Source of the DNA: Perca fluviatilis
Taxonomy: Eukaryota; Chordata; Actinopteri; Perciformes; Percidae
Assembly: GCF_010015445.1 (NCBI RefSeq)
Contig: NC_053129.1
Span: 22,173,749 to 22,237,748, forward strand
Reading direction: 5' to 3'
DNA length: 64,000 nt
Part shown: positions 26,998-38,851 of the stretch, one piece after another
Numbering within the stretch: the first letter of the stretch is position 1
Layout: each line of letters begins with the position of its first letter
The notes under the pieces: generated by a model
Database searches by the model: none
Told to the model about the DNA's origin: nothing
What the model saw: the letters and a program-made list of their open reading frames with translations, nothing else
Made by a program: the position numbers and the translations under genes

Positions 26998-27623
26998 CAA
27001 GTGAATATTGTGTCTTTAATGTTTAGCACTTTAATGTTGTAGATTAAGTAGGCACTGGCTGTGTGCTGATTGAAACCAGACGCTTTTGCTCAGACTTCTT
27101 ACACATATGTTCACATATGCCAGCTCATTGTTTCATTGTTTCTCTTTTCTTCCAAAATGCTTTATACCCCTTCAAGGGAAAATTATTACCCAAAGTGTTG
27201 TGCATTTTATCATCAAAGCACTTACGTTATCCACTAAATACCTGTGTTTTTTTTTCAAATCTGATTTGGAACAAAACTCTCCATATTTTTTATGTTACAA
27301 CAATGTAGGTGTGGCCTCGGGAGTGCAAATGAATCCCATCTAGTGTCAAAAGTGTGTGTTGTACACACTCTATTTTACAGTTTCTCACACACTTCCCATA
27401 TTTCACTGCAGTTTTATGAATATACAGTAAATCTCAATCAGACCTGGCTCAAGTTGCACATAATTTTTGGTTCACCCAAGATAGTGTAGTTTAGATGAGT
27501 GTCACCACATTAAGACATAAGCTTAGAGTGCATCACAGAAAAGTCATAGTGTATATTAAGCTGTATTTATTAGGGCCAAAATATCAGATAGCTAATGCAG
27601 AGAAGAGCAAGAATGCCCTAAAA

Positions 27624-28122
27624 CAGGAGTCTTCAACGTTTTTTTAAGACAAGGACCCCTTTACTGAAAACCGAGACAGAGCAGGGACCCCCTACTACAT
27701 ACAGTATGTTGTATAAAATGAAGTTGCATATTAAACTGGGCCTACAATAACGTGTAGGGCAGCCTAAAGCCTTTTTACATACCTTTTTTTATTGCATAAG
27801 CTATCAAAATAATAGTTATTGGCATGATTATTTAAATCAATTTTTAATGTTAAACATATATGTGGCACAGTGAATCCTTAAAACCTTAACTGTAACTGTG
27901 GATGGCTACCTTAGTGACTACTTTACCTAGAGGCCAGTATCTAATGTTTTTTTGTTTGTTTAAAAAAAAAAAGAAAAGCTGATTTATATTTGCTAATAAT
28001 ATGTTGGATTAATGTTAAGATATTACGATATTTTAATTTTCAAAAAATAAATCTAATTTCAACTTTTAACAATAATTTGCAGTAAGTCTGAGGACCCCCT
28101 AGGGGTCCCGGACCCCCTGTTG
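27624..28122. mobile_element. Non-autonomous hAT transposon, 499 bp
   Basis: Begins CAGGAGTCTTCAACG and ends GGGTCCCGGACCCCCTGTTG, degenerate inverted ends. It is flanked by an exact 8-bp duplication, CCCTAAAA (27616-27623 and 28123-28130). The interior is AT-rich without a reading frame. Confidence 0.82.
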
Positions 28123-28130
28123 CCCTAAAA

Positions 28131-28277
28131 CATTGACCCAGGTCTGATCTCATCTCAGATTTAGCATGGTTTAATATTTCATTATATCCCCTCTGGCTTA
28201 CAGGGTTTTGTCCCAACTATGTTCTGCATTGGTCAGCACATGGCCCACAAACAAGCACATACACATATGCATGCGCA

Positions 28278-28312
<35 letters not shown>

Positions 28313-31300
28313 GCCTGCAGAGCCCAGTGAAAACAAAGCCGGCTCTGCCAGTGTAAACACGGCCCATTGTTATGGGCACTCTTTCCCGCCTCGTATCTTC
28401 GCTCCCCATGGCGGTCCTGAGCTCAGAGAGGTACAGTGCTGGCCCGGTCCCATTTAGTGGAGTTATATTAAGACTCATTTGCCATGCATTTATGTGACCA
28501 TGTCATTATAATGCAGGCTGTAGAGTGTGATTTATGTCCTCGGTTTCTCTCCCTTGCACTCTTCTTTCTCTCTTTCACTGTTTCAGTTTTTACTGCTTGG
28601 CTCCTTAAATGTGGTTTGTGGCCGTTTGCTTCGAGAGGTTTTAGCTTTTTGACAATTATTTTTAGACAAGCAGCAGTCAATTTACTATAATGTACCAACC
28701 TCTGCCAACAAAGTAAGCCCATAGAAAAACATGGGAAATGGCTGTTTGGAAGCATAGATATTCTGATGTTAAACAAGTGTGTTAGACTATGTGTCTATGC
28801 ATGTGTGGTTTATGTATGCAAATGTATCAGGTGTGGCTGTGAGTGTGCACGCGCAGAGGTATCTCAATTATAAACCCCTAATTGTGTAAAATGTGAGAGT
28901 CACTGAGTTCCAAATCGCCTTATTTTTTTGCAGTACATACATTTCAGTATGGATTTGAAATACTATGTATTGGGACATTGGGACACGTCTCTCAGCTGTG
29001 ACCCTGGGCCACATGTGCAGCCAATTAGGGCCAATCAGAAGGCTGTAATCAGGGTGTGGCATGGAGATGGTGGCAGTGTGGCAGTGGGGGAGTTTTAAGA
29101 CCCATGATTAGTGTCAGACTGATGAGGAAAGACAGAGGGAGCTGCCAGGCTAAATCCCATTTCTTTATTTCTCTGCATTTTTTTAACCTCCACATATGGG
29201 GGGGACTTTGTTTATTTAGTTTGTGCCAACCAGACCTGGATAAAATGGGGTTTCAAATTCATGGTTTTTTAACCTATTTAGGCGACAGATTGATGCGGTG
29301 TGCCACATGAGATGATGCAATTACAGAAAGGTATTTAAATGTAAGAGTATACATTTCTACAGCTGGCAACTCACCTAACACCATATGAATTACCCTGATG
29401 CAGTGCAGTGAACCCGTCTAAGCAGATTAAAACAAAGACCAGAAATAATTTACCACTTCTATTAGTCTGGCATCAACCTCCTGCCCCTTTTGCTCATGGC
29501 AAGTAGAAAAAGCAAAGGCTGGAACCAGATTCAGCGGAGCTCTTTGAAGACTGTGAGTTTCAGTTAAACCAGCTTTGTTGATTGGCTCTCAGAGTTCCTG
29601 CTGTAAGATATGATCAAAAACCTCTCCTCACATGTGCATTGCTCCAGACAGCTCTCTTTGTTCAGCTGGTATGATAGCATGTATGGCAAAATAAGAGTAG
29701 AGAAGTTAATCAATTACTCTTCTCATTGGCTGCACTGCAGTGAAAGAACATTTGTGTAATTTTAGTAAGTCAGTGTTTTAAGGAACACATTACTCGACTT
29801 TTGAACCCAGTTACGCAATTAGAGAGTCACAGTAGTTGCACTATATACTGTATATGCAGCTGTAATTGTTACATGAGTGAGTGAAAGGCTCAATCTCTCT
29901 CATACAGTGCAATCTAGCAATGACACAATCAAACATGTTTTACTTTTGGGTTAAAACTTTTATAATCTATTGGTGTGCACATTCCATATCTTAAATTCCA
30001 ACTGGAAATTTCGCTATTAATATTGTTGATATTTTAATCTTTACCGTTTTTATTGGCTCAAGGACAAACTTGATAGTTAATCTTTCCTGCACCTGCATTT
30101 CTCTAATTTTAAAAGATTAACCAAGCTATTAACTCTTTCAGTCTGCTTCACAGCACAAATCACGACTGCAGCAAGTTAATCTCTTTAGTGTGAAAATATC
30201 ACAGAAAAATAGACTGCAAGATATAATAGTTTAGTTAGCATGATGATCATACTTAATTGTAAGTTGACTTACAATGACTTGTACAGCTGCATCAATCTCT
30301 ATTATATATTGTCTGTCGTTATTTTTTTATGAATTAAGTTGCCATGTACCCCCCAGTATATCCTGTCAATCTCTACGGTCAACTATCTAATAAAGGCAAG
30401 TACTGTATGTCATTATATAATCTGTACAGTAAATGTCCGTAGTTAAATGTTCCTGCTCAGTCTCTTTTCATCATTGCTTACAATTGGAAAAATCTTGTAA
30501 CATGTCCAGAGCATAAGTAGTATCCAGTGGAGGGGAGCTTTGTGAGGTCTGCTTCGTTCCTTGCTGCACTTTGATTGACTCTTGGACCACTGCCAAAATC
30601 CGTCTCTGGAAATTTGATCAGTGTGTTTATTCATTTGGCTTTTAAATAAATAGTCCATTTTTACCCTAAATCACATGTCACAGTTTCACTATTAGTGCTA
30701 CTAATGTCAGCAAAACCAGGCAGCTGATTATTCTTCACTACTTATTTGTTTGTCCAGAGCAATGGAAATGCAAGAATAGCAGACGGACACTGTGATGTGA
30801 CCGGGCATACAAACACAGCGACCGGAGTGTGGCCCGGACCTCGAAACCACACGTGAGCGGGCAGGAATGTATAGCCCACTGCATTGTGGGTTTGTGTCTG
30901 TGAGGAAAGAGTGCAGACTCCCTTACTCACAGGACACTGTGAGGTTGGGGGATGTGAAGGGGTGAGGAGGAGGATGAGGGGGCGAGAGCAGCCTAACTTT
31001 CGGGAATCATGTGCAAGGTCAGGAAGAGTGTGTGAATCACAGCCATCATGCTGTCTCATTAAGAGCTCTTTACTCTTCCATTACAGTAATACTCCAAGTT
31101 TTCACTTTCATTTCACGTTAAATAAAATGTGAGATTAACACAACTCAGAATCTCCCATGAAATATAGACTTTACAGCTGTGTGCACATGAGGGAGGAGAA
31201 CTTCCAAAGTGGCAAAAACAATCTGTTGCAGGTTTTAATCTTTTAAATATAACGTAAAGGGTCAAAAACAAAAATGAATACCACCTGTAAAATATCTATG

Positions 31301-31535
31301 TACTCTCATTTCTTCCTTAATATTTGCAGACTTACTGCTTGTACCGATATATCTACAGTGAACAAATTTAAGCAGATCATATTGCCTAATCCACATTGGC
31401 CAGGCTCTATGCAGAACTGAAATAGAAATGACTGCTATACATCTCCTTTTCAATCATCTTATTATCCTCTATCTTTCTTTGATTCCCTCGCCCCCAAACT
31501 CCCCTCCTTTGCTCCACCTATCCTTCTCTTTGTAG
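28131..31535. other. Non-coding stretch before the first eva1a exon in view
   Basis: Carries a CA microsatellite and unique-looking blocks (28320-28690 and 29030-29170). I looked for exons of a SUEL-type lectin domain (Cys-Gly, YGR and KYLxVxYxC motifs) and found none. Confidence 0.5.
28274..28311. repeat. (CA)n microsatellite
   Basis: GCGCACACG lead-in, then about 17 CA units. Confidence 0.9.
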
Positions 31536-31670
31536 TCCCAAAGAAGTTGCTCCAGGAGCAGGGACCCAGACCGCCGGTGTACTCCCCTCCACCCAGCGCC
31601 CATGACCCCAACATAGTGGGAGACAGTCCTCCGGAGGGAAGCTCAGTCAAAAGCCCTGACGCTGTTCCAG
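31536..31670 (+). CDS. Upstream in-frame EVA1 exon, Pro/Ser-rich linker (partial protein)
   Basis: A 135-base exon candidate between TTTGTAG and GTGAGC. It reads 44 full codons without a stop (PKKLLQEQGPRPPVYSPPP onward), is rich in Pro, Ser and Asp, and joins in frame to the 34250 exon. It has no in-frame ATG. It is either a 5' UTR exon of the short EVA1A transcript or the coding juxtamembrane stalk of a longer EVA1 protein whose ectodomain exons lie upstream. The first, split codon ends in TC, so with a preceding G it would read Val-Pro-Lys-Lys. That resembles the Val-Pro-Lys-Asn start of the linker after the second lectin domain of EVA1C (recalled, not searched). Confidence 0.6.
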
Positions 31671-34600
31671 GTGAGCAAAACAACATAAGCTTCCTCACTC
31701 TCACAGACATTGTCACACACTCACGGCCTCCCGTGGAGAGCAGTTAACACTTAACAGTCCCAAGGCCTCCCAGGCATCAACAGAAACAGTAATTCAGGTC
31801 TCAAGTCAGGGCATATATGTATGTATATTTAAAGTTACACAGGGTTCAACTGTTTCCATATGTATCCAAGCAGAGCCATTGGTTTGGACCATTTATGATC
31901 ATTGGTCTTAAAAATATACTGCTTTCCAAGAGTCAATGATGTGACCACAGTCTAAATCAGTCAGTCTAACTCCCATAAAGAGAAGGAGGGAGAAGACAGA
32001 GCAAGAACAATGAAATGAAAGAGTAAAGAAAAAGGAGACGCCAGCAAGGAAGGAAACTTAAACAAAGCTTTATTCATGAGGGATGGTGGCCTGCATCCAG
32101 CTCACTAATTACTCTGCTGAGCTACCGGCTCTGTACTGATTAGGAGGATAGACGAGTGAATGAGGAGTTAAGAGAGGGAGCAGACAGGAGATGTGTGCTG
32201 CTGACGCATGAATAGCTTCACTTCCTTGCTTCAAACACTTCACTTAAAGCTCATCTAGAAAAACCTGTTTCCATCTCTGATGTTCAGATAGGGAATGAAA
32301 CATATGAAGGCGGAACAAGAAACATTTTACTGTAAATACCGGTATCCTGATCTTTTCAGTTCCTTCGTCTCATTTCTCTTTGTTTATTTTTAACTGGATA
32401 GAGCGATGGGCGTGAAGAAACAGATATTTGACTAAACAGCTGGATCACCATTTTCACAACATACTTCTTAAAGGCATAGTTCAGCATTTTGGGAATTACA
32501 CTCAATCGCTTTCTTGCCGAGAGTAAGATTAGACAGTTGATGTGACGTCATACGTCGAATCTGTATCCTTCAATCTCCTTTTACTCAACTTTCATATGTA
32601 TTTATGGGGGGTTGTTGTATTTTTTCTTTTTTTTTTTTTTACAATTTATTAGAGCTATGTGATGCTTACATTGACTTAATTATTAAAGTCCAAAATGTCA
32701 TGGCAGCATTCTCATATCAAATGAAAATGATCTGTTTGCCCCCAAATTTCAGCCTGGCTTATTTGTGTCTTTGATAACATTGTGGATTTTGTCTAGAATT
32801 TAAAATAAAACTTTGTGAATTCGACCTGTTAGAACCGTTAAAGTTGTAAACCACAAGATTCTGACTTATGTATCGTCTCTCCATCTTTGGTCCTAACTTC
32901 TTGTTGCTGGGCTGTTCCTGCACTGCAATTCCCAGAGATCATTTGGCCGCTACAGTGTTTTTTTTTTTGTCTCTTAAGCCATGATAACAGCTATACCCAT
33001 AACTACTCAGTTTCTATTTATGTCCGTTCTTAACATACCTCTTTTGCTGAAGCTAAATACATAAATAGTTTCTAAATACTGTATATCACTCTATCTGAGG
33101 CAGATCATTTTTGTGCCAACACAGATGCAGCATTTATTATTGTTAAAATGCCATTGGTTAATTTAGATATTTATTAATAATGGCTTTACCTGAGTGTAGC
33201 ATGTTAAAAGTATTCAATCAAAAGAGCAACAACTGCATTTCAATTGCTATGTATTCTGTATTTCCAAGCACTGCAAGTGTTTTCTATTGACGATTCATCT
33301 GCCAGTGTGTTAGAAAGAGAGATTGTGGTCTGTTGGTTGAATGTTAGCCGACGTGTGCACCACAGCAGTGGGTCCAGGTGGAAACATTTATCTCCTCAGT
33401 AAGCAATTCCAGTCTAAACTGCTTTTATCAGATAAAGAGAGTCTGACACACCTTAAGAGACTCTACAATTAGAGGTCATTGGTGTGTGTGATCGTTAACC
33501 GAAGCATGCTCACCTACACCGACAAAAACAATCAAGCATGTCAATATGACTATGCAGACATTGAAGTGAATTTCCCTTTTTGGTCGTTTTATCTGAAGGT
33601 TTAGTAGTTCCATATCCCACCTAAACACTTCTTCAGGTTAACTAGATGAGACTATAGTCAGAAAATGAGTATAACTCTAGGTAATCAAATCACTCTGTGT
33701 TTCTCTTTTCTCTCATCTCAGCTCCTCGACTCTTGCATACACAACACAAGCCAGGGTGTAGAAGTCATACTGTGATGAAAATCCAGAGGGGGAAACAGTT
33801 GTTCTCATCTATAAATAGATTGTTTTCGGAGATTTTGGGGAAGCTTTTGAAATGTTGCCAAAGTGCGAACTTTTCCCATGTGATCCTCTTAATGACCTGA
33901 GTCAGAATGAGTTTGACAAATACAGATGTTCTATTATCTTCTGAATCACACACCGCTCTGTGAACATGTGTGCGTCTTTATGCGTAATGCATCTTTTCTT
34001 ACAGAAGCGTATCTCCTAAAATCGAGTGAGAGACTTGGGATGACTCAGTGGTCTGAATGCTGTAGTCACAGTACCTCAGAGACAAAATACTCAGACTTTA
34101 CTGTAAATGACCTAACCAGTGTGGTACTGAAATGTTTGAAACATTCTCCTTGAACTCAGTGTAGTCATGTTCTATCCACAAAGGAAAACAGCTGTGTGTG
34201 TGTGTGTCTGTCTGTCTGTCTGTCTAAATAAACTTTTCTGCTTTTGCAGATAGGAAGAAGATTAGGGAGACTAACCCCAACGAGGAGAAGTTTTCAGAAG
34301 GAGGAGGAGGTGGAGGAGAAAGTCCACTGCCGCCCCCAGCCATGAATCCCATTATCAACTCCACCTCTAGCGCCAACATGGCCCTCATCAGCAACGCACT
34401 GGCAGCCTATACTTACATATCAGGTAAGGCAACATTCATATAATCTTGTGTGACATCACACGAGTAGCCTAAAGATGCAGGTAAGTTAGAGACCTTAACC
34501 TGACCGATCTTTCGAGAACAGGGCTGGATTATTATATTAAAGGGCCATATTAGCTCTAGATTAGTATTCAGACAGTGATTTGAGTGCAGCGTTTCATGTG

Positions 34601-36084
34601 TTGTAATGTGTGTGGCATGCTATCTTTTGTAAAAAATAAAACCTGTTTCCTTTTTCCTGGGACTGAAAGGTGGGTAAACGTGGGCCAGAGGAATGCAGAC
34701 GTTAGGCAGGGATAACCGCTACATACACACACTGTCAGTCACCTGCTTCAGCTACTATAACACACGCTGCACTACTTTGGATACTTCCTGTTTTATTACC
34801 TCAAATAAACAGTTTATACATAGTGAAATGCATAAGTTATACAGTCAAATAAACATACACTGTAATTTGTAATGGAAGCTGAACATATGTTCTAACTCCA
34901 GTTTTCTCATATTTGTAAGCTGCCATAAAGTTTTATGATCTGCATTCATAGAATGCATTTTATTGAGGAATATTACACCAATCAAAATAAGTCTTGGTCT
35001 CTCTAAGTGTGGTCTTTTTTTTTTTTTTTTTTGAGGAAAACTTAAGCTGAATCTGTTTAAAACATGTTTTACTAATAGTTGCAGTTTATTCCACTTTTAA
35101 TTTGGAACTTGGGGGGTCTCATGATCTGAAAAGATACTGAGCTGAGTCACAGTGTATGGCTGGGATTGTAACGCATAAGGAGAACTTTAGGTTGAAGACA
35201 AGCAAGACTACCACCATCTGGATGAGTGTCTATGAACATGTATGAAAGCCAGCAAAGAGCAGTTACAGTAATCAAGCCTGAAAATGACATGAGCCATTTC
35301 CGCAGTCTTAGATGAATGGAATATGTCTCACTTTAGTTCAGTCAGTAGTGAAAGACAAATCCTATTTAGAGGTAGAGGACGAGCAGCCCTTGTCCACCTG
35401 CAGCTTGAGTTGGTGGAACACATTAACCAACATGAACAACGTGTGAAAGTCCCTTTCTGAAGACGAGGGGAAGGAGAAGTGCAGTACACAGCAGGGTTAG
35501 AATCTGTGAGACATTTTTGTCAAACCAAGGCACCAAGCTGTAAGTCTGCAGATATTGTTCATCATAGTGAGTGAGCCATCAGGTGACATTCTTTATAACA
35601 TAAAAGACATCAGACATAAAGATCCAATTACATGTTTGACATGTGTTCTTACAGTAATCAACTAAATGTAGCACTTCTTGTTCTGTCTATTTCCTCCATA
35701 ACAGACCACCCAGAGAGGGCGGCGCTCTTCTTCGTCTGTGGTGTGTGTCTGGGCCTCTTTCTCACGCTCTTCGCTCTGGTTGTCCAGATCTCTTGTCGCA
35801 CTGACTGCCAGCCCCGCCAGCGGCCTCCCGCCAAGAAACGAGCACGCCCCGCTGACTCGTCCTCCGATTCCAGCGACTCGGACTCGGACTGGGACACTAC
35901 CTCGGATCTGTCGGCGCGACGGCACCGGCGATTCGAACGCACGCTAAACATGAACGTGTTCACGTCGGCGGAAGAGCTGGAGAGAGCGCAGAGGCTCGAG
36001 GAGAGGGAGCGAATCATCCGAGAGATCTGGATGAACGGGCAGCCTGACATCCCCGGGACACGGAGCCTCAATCGGTATTACTGA
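31536..36084 (+). CDS. eva1a: EVA1A (TMEM166/FAM176A) family single-pass membrane protein, last three exons
   Basis: Exons 31536-31670, 34250-34423 and 35705-36084 have clean AG/GT borders and compatible phases (each junction splits a codon after base 1). The last two give a 153-residue protein starting at ATG 34342 and ending at TGA 36082-36084; human EVA1A is 152 residues (from memory). Seen: the membrane lead-in MALISNALAAYTYIS then DHPERAAL, one hydrophobic segment (LFFVCGVCLGLFLTLFALVV) followed by a Cys-rich stop-transfer region, an acidic Ser/Asp run, and the highly conserved tail RRHRRFERTLN, SAEELERAQRLEERERII and the end PGTRSLNRYY. Family knowledge: EVA1A sits in ER/lysosomal membranes and is linked to autophagy and apoptosis. 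The 31536 exon and the codons before ATG 34342 stay open, so a longer isoform is possible; no upstream ATG-bearing coding exon was found in the window. EVA1B and EVA1C are less likely because the C-terminus is EVA1A-like. Confidence 0.88.
32474..32580. repeat. Left-end fragment of the GTTAGCTTAGCAT repeat family
   Basis: AGTTCAGCATTTTGGGAATT and CTTTCTTGCCGAGAGTAAGA match the left part of the 18119-18412 element. The right part is absent. Confidence 0.45.
34194..34226. repeat. GT/CTGT simple repeat beside the eva1a splice acceptor
   Basis: (TG)n passes into (TCTG)n and ends about 24 bases before the exon at 34250, so length change here would alter the polypyrimidine region. Confidence 0.85.
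34424..35704 (+). other. eva1a: Last intron of eva1a
   Basis: GTAAGG donor to ATAACAG acceptor, AT-rich, with one long T-run near 35017-35033. Confidence 0.85.
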
Positions 36085-37735
36085 GGACTGCTAATGGGCT
36101 TTCTTTTTTTTTTATATATATATAGAAAAGCGTACTTGAACATTTTTTAGGACGCACTTGGCTTGGAAGGGGCAAGAGGCATGGCCCTCATGAAGCTTTA
36201 TAAGCAAGCATGAAAACTGTGGACTCACACTGATGAGAACAGTGGCAGGTATTGCAGACTTAGGAAGAATGACCTCCCTCTCTGCTGGTTTGCATATTCC
36301 TCTGGGTATCATAAGCTGTACCCCATTCAGTAAGAGAATAAGCTCCCGCTCTGCATGGTAAGCTCACCTCTTTCTGCCGGAAGCGAGGGGTGAAAGGCTA
36401 CACTGCCTTGCCCGTGACCTCAGCAGGCCTTTTTGAAGTGGGGATTTATGGGTTAGCTGCCTTAGACACATAGGCCTGTAGAGACTACATGGTGACTGAA
36501 GGACCAAGGCCTCAGATGCGTCTGCTTTCCTGCATAAGACTGTGACACTTGGAGCTTTATGCTCAGCACCCTCCAGTATTCATGTGTGGACTTCACAGAG
36601 GAGGAGCATGAAGCAGAAAAAGGTGTACAATGGGACAATGTAAGACAATCTTTCCACAGTAAATAACCATGCTGCCTTTTGAACTATATAAAACCAAAAG
36701 ATATTTTTGATGGGGAATTCATCTCAACCCTTATGAAATCTATTTTATAATATTTAATAGTTTATTGATGTTGTGTATTTTTGTTCTCAAGTATGGTTTA
36801 TTAATTAGATATTTTTATACTTGGCGAAGGTTGTCTGGCACCTCAGGGATGCAATCCTAGTGTTTCTGTGTTCGGTTGATGTATTTTCTTCCTAAGAAGG
36901 GGATCAGCCCATTTAAACAGCTAATGTCAGCATTTAAAGAAAAAGAAATAGAAATATCATATAAAGAGCCTCAAAGAGGTTTAGTGATTTATCCTTATTT
37001 TTGATACAGTATGTTTAATTCACAGTGCAGTGCCTTTTCTAGCTATTAAGTCACTGTTGTCAAGAGTGCAGCTAATGTACAGTATAACCCAATAACTGGT
37101 CAAATGATTTATTAATTGGATATCCCAATTGTTTTCTTATAATATATGTATTCCCCTTTTGTCATTACTGTGGACCATGTGTAAAATTTGTCTCTGTCAC
37201 ACGTTGCACTTGCTGTTGTCCCCAGATGTAAATGTACGTAACCAGAATATGCCAATTTTGTACCAGTGAATTTGCTAGAAATAATTTTTCAGGTTTTGTG
37301 TCAACAGTGCCCTTATTTCAAAGATACCAGTGCTAAACCTGATGCTTGTGGTAATCGCTGCTCGTCTGGAGAAGGAACCAGCACTGAAAAAAGGTTCACA
37401 GTGGACGTGCAACCTGCTTCTCTTGAATCAAGTTACCAGTTTAATAAAATAAGCTATTGTCAATCCAGCTCTGTTTGCGCTGCCCTGGATTCAAGCGTAG
37501 GAATAATTATAGTTTTCATAAAAAAAGCTTGATATTTTCATAACTGAGAGTTTAGTTGAGAGTACACAGGACATAGGGTCATCCACATAAAGACTGCCAC
37601 TCTATATAGTTTTTTTTTATAAAGACAGTTCTTGTGTTTAAATTTGAATGGGGTTAAAATGTGCTGAAAGCTGGTAAAGTGAGAACAAATTATGACTCCT
37701 GTGCTTGGAATAAACTGTGTTCAAAATAACTCGCC
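36085..37735 (+). other. eva1a: eva1a 3' UTR
   Basis: AT-rich sequence after the eva1a stop with no supported reading frame. AATAAA signals lie at 37443-37448 and 37709-37714; the second is followed by T/G-rich sequence and is the likelier cleavage signal, giving a UTR of about 1.6 kb. The extent is inferred. Confidence 0.55.
37709..37714 (+). promoter_or_regulatory. Polyadenylation signal AATAAA, candidate for eva1a
   Basis: Canonical hexamer about 1.6 kb after the eva1a stop and about 1.1 kb before the efhc1 ATG, with a GT/T-rich downstream element (CTGTGTTC, then TGTTCTGTTT). Confidence 0.5.
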
Positions 37736-37902
37736 CACTGTTCTGTTTAAACCTGCACATTTATACGTTTTGCGGGTGAGGTGCCTGTTGGTGTGAGACC
37801 TGCGTTACCGAAAGGGAAGGGGTTGACATCATTTCATCTACGACTTGGCTGGCAGTAGTGTTTGGATGAATGGGTCATGTCCTCCGGTAGTCACTCCCTC
37901 AC

Positions 37903-37965
37903 CTTCAGGCCCAGAACAGCAGCCTGAAGGAAGTCCTGTGCGCTTTCCTGAAGCTTTCCTTGCAT
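37903..37965 (-). other. Orphan exon-like segment, 21 codons ending at a splice donor
   Basis: On the - strand an ATG (37965-37963) opens a 21-codon frame reading MQGKLQESAQDFLQAAVLGLK and stops exactly at AAG|GTGAGG. No partner exon is visible downstream on that strand, where the eva1a 3' UTR lies on the other strand. I do not recognise it. It may be chance, a decayed exon, or the first exon of a divergent transcript. Confidence 0.2.
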
Positions 37966-38705
37966 GTTGACGACGGGGCAAAATCGTCTTTTCCAGTGTA
38001 CTGAATCACTAGGAGTGAACTTTTGAAAGCCTCTTGGGTTGAGTTGTGTTCTCTCCTTTCTGACACTTCATCGTGGCTTTTGGTTGCTGTTTTGGTTTTT
38101 GTTGCTGCACCATACAACACTGAAGATAGGCTACAGTAGGTTTTATTTCACTCATGCACCCACTCACACTACTTCACTTGCTGATCACACATCCCACTGT
38201 CAGTCCTCTTATGTTAGCCTATTTCAATTCATTAATCATTTGTTAATTGTCATGGCCGTGGCCCGGTCACTTCAAATATGCACAATATTTGCTCTGTACT
38301 GTGGTACTCCGAGAAAAGGAACTGCTCTAATCTCATAATAATGTGATATTACATAGCCTATCGAGTTAACACATTGTACAATAATGTCATCACAAAATCA
38401 CAAGATGTGAACTGATGGATGACCTGTGGGCATTTCTATCGGTGAGATGCATAGTGTTGCTCGACCCTTGGTGGTGAAGAAAGAGCTCTTCAATTTAAAT
38501 TAAGTGTGTAGCCTATGAAGTCTACCATTTATGATAAAGTTATTTATATGCAAAATGTTTTTCTGACAACTAACGTTAATTGGATTGGATAGCACGTAAG
38601 CTAATTAAAAAAACAACTTTATATCATCCTGGACATTATTTTATTTACTTAGGTTTTCAGAAATATGTGTTAAGCTACTTTTTTATATCGTTGCTGTGCC
38701 GTGCC

Positions 38706-38719
38706 GTTTCCATGGATAC
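38706..38719 (+). promoter_or_regulatory. Candidate RFX X-box in the efhc1 promoter
   Basis: GTTTCCATGGATAC is a near-palindromic match to the RFX X-box pattern (GTTNCC-AT-GGNAAC) with one mismatch in the right half-site. It lies about 135 bases before the efhc1 ATG. EFHC1 is a ciliary protein and such genes are commonly RFX/FOXJ1 controlled, so the position is meaningful. TTAAACAAA (about 38817-38825) is a forkhead-like core nearby. Confidence 0.4.
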
Positions 38720-38851
38720 CGTAGATTTACGACCAGTTAACGCGGTAAAAAAAAACAAATTATTAACACAAATCACGAAAAGTAAACTGTTACAGGTTTT
38801 GTGGCGATAAAGACATATTAAACAAAAAAATAACGTACTTTAAGACCGACA

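Larger units (their letters stand above)
20264..27615. other. Non-coding stretch, probable intron or intergenic
   Basis: Contains the TA, CA and GT microsatellites and the 23296 hairpin. The segment 23990-24230 has unique-looking, balanced sequence. No reading frame shows recognised domains or paired splice sites. Confidence 0.5.
31671..34249 (+). other. eva1a: Intron of the eva1a locus
   Basis: GTGAGC donor to TTTTGCAG acceptor. Holds a repeat fragment at 32474 and poly-T runs; no exon seen. Confidence 0.6.

Noticed and set aside
1..31535. SUEL lectin exons that would complete a long EVA1
   Set aside because: I looked for the Cys/YGR/KYL motifs with splice borders and found none; they may lie outside the window or not exist.
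35658..36071. 137-codon minus-strand frame opposite eva1a
   Set aside because: A shadow of the eva1a last exon, whose + strand frame is an unmistakable family match.
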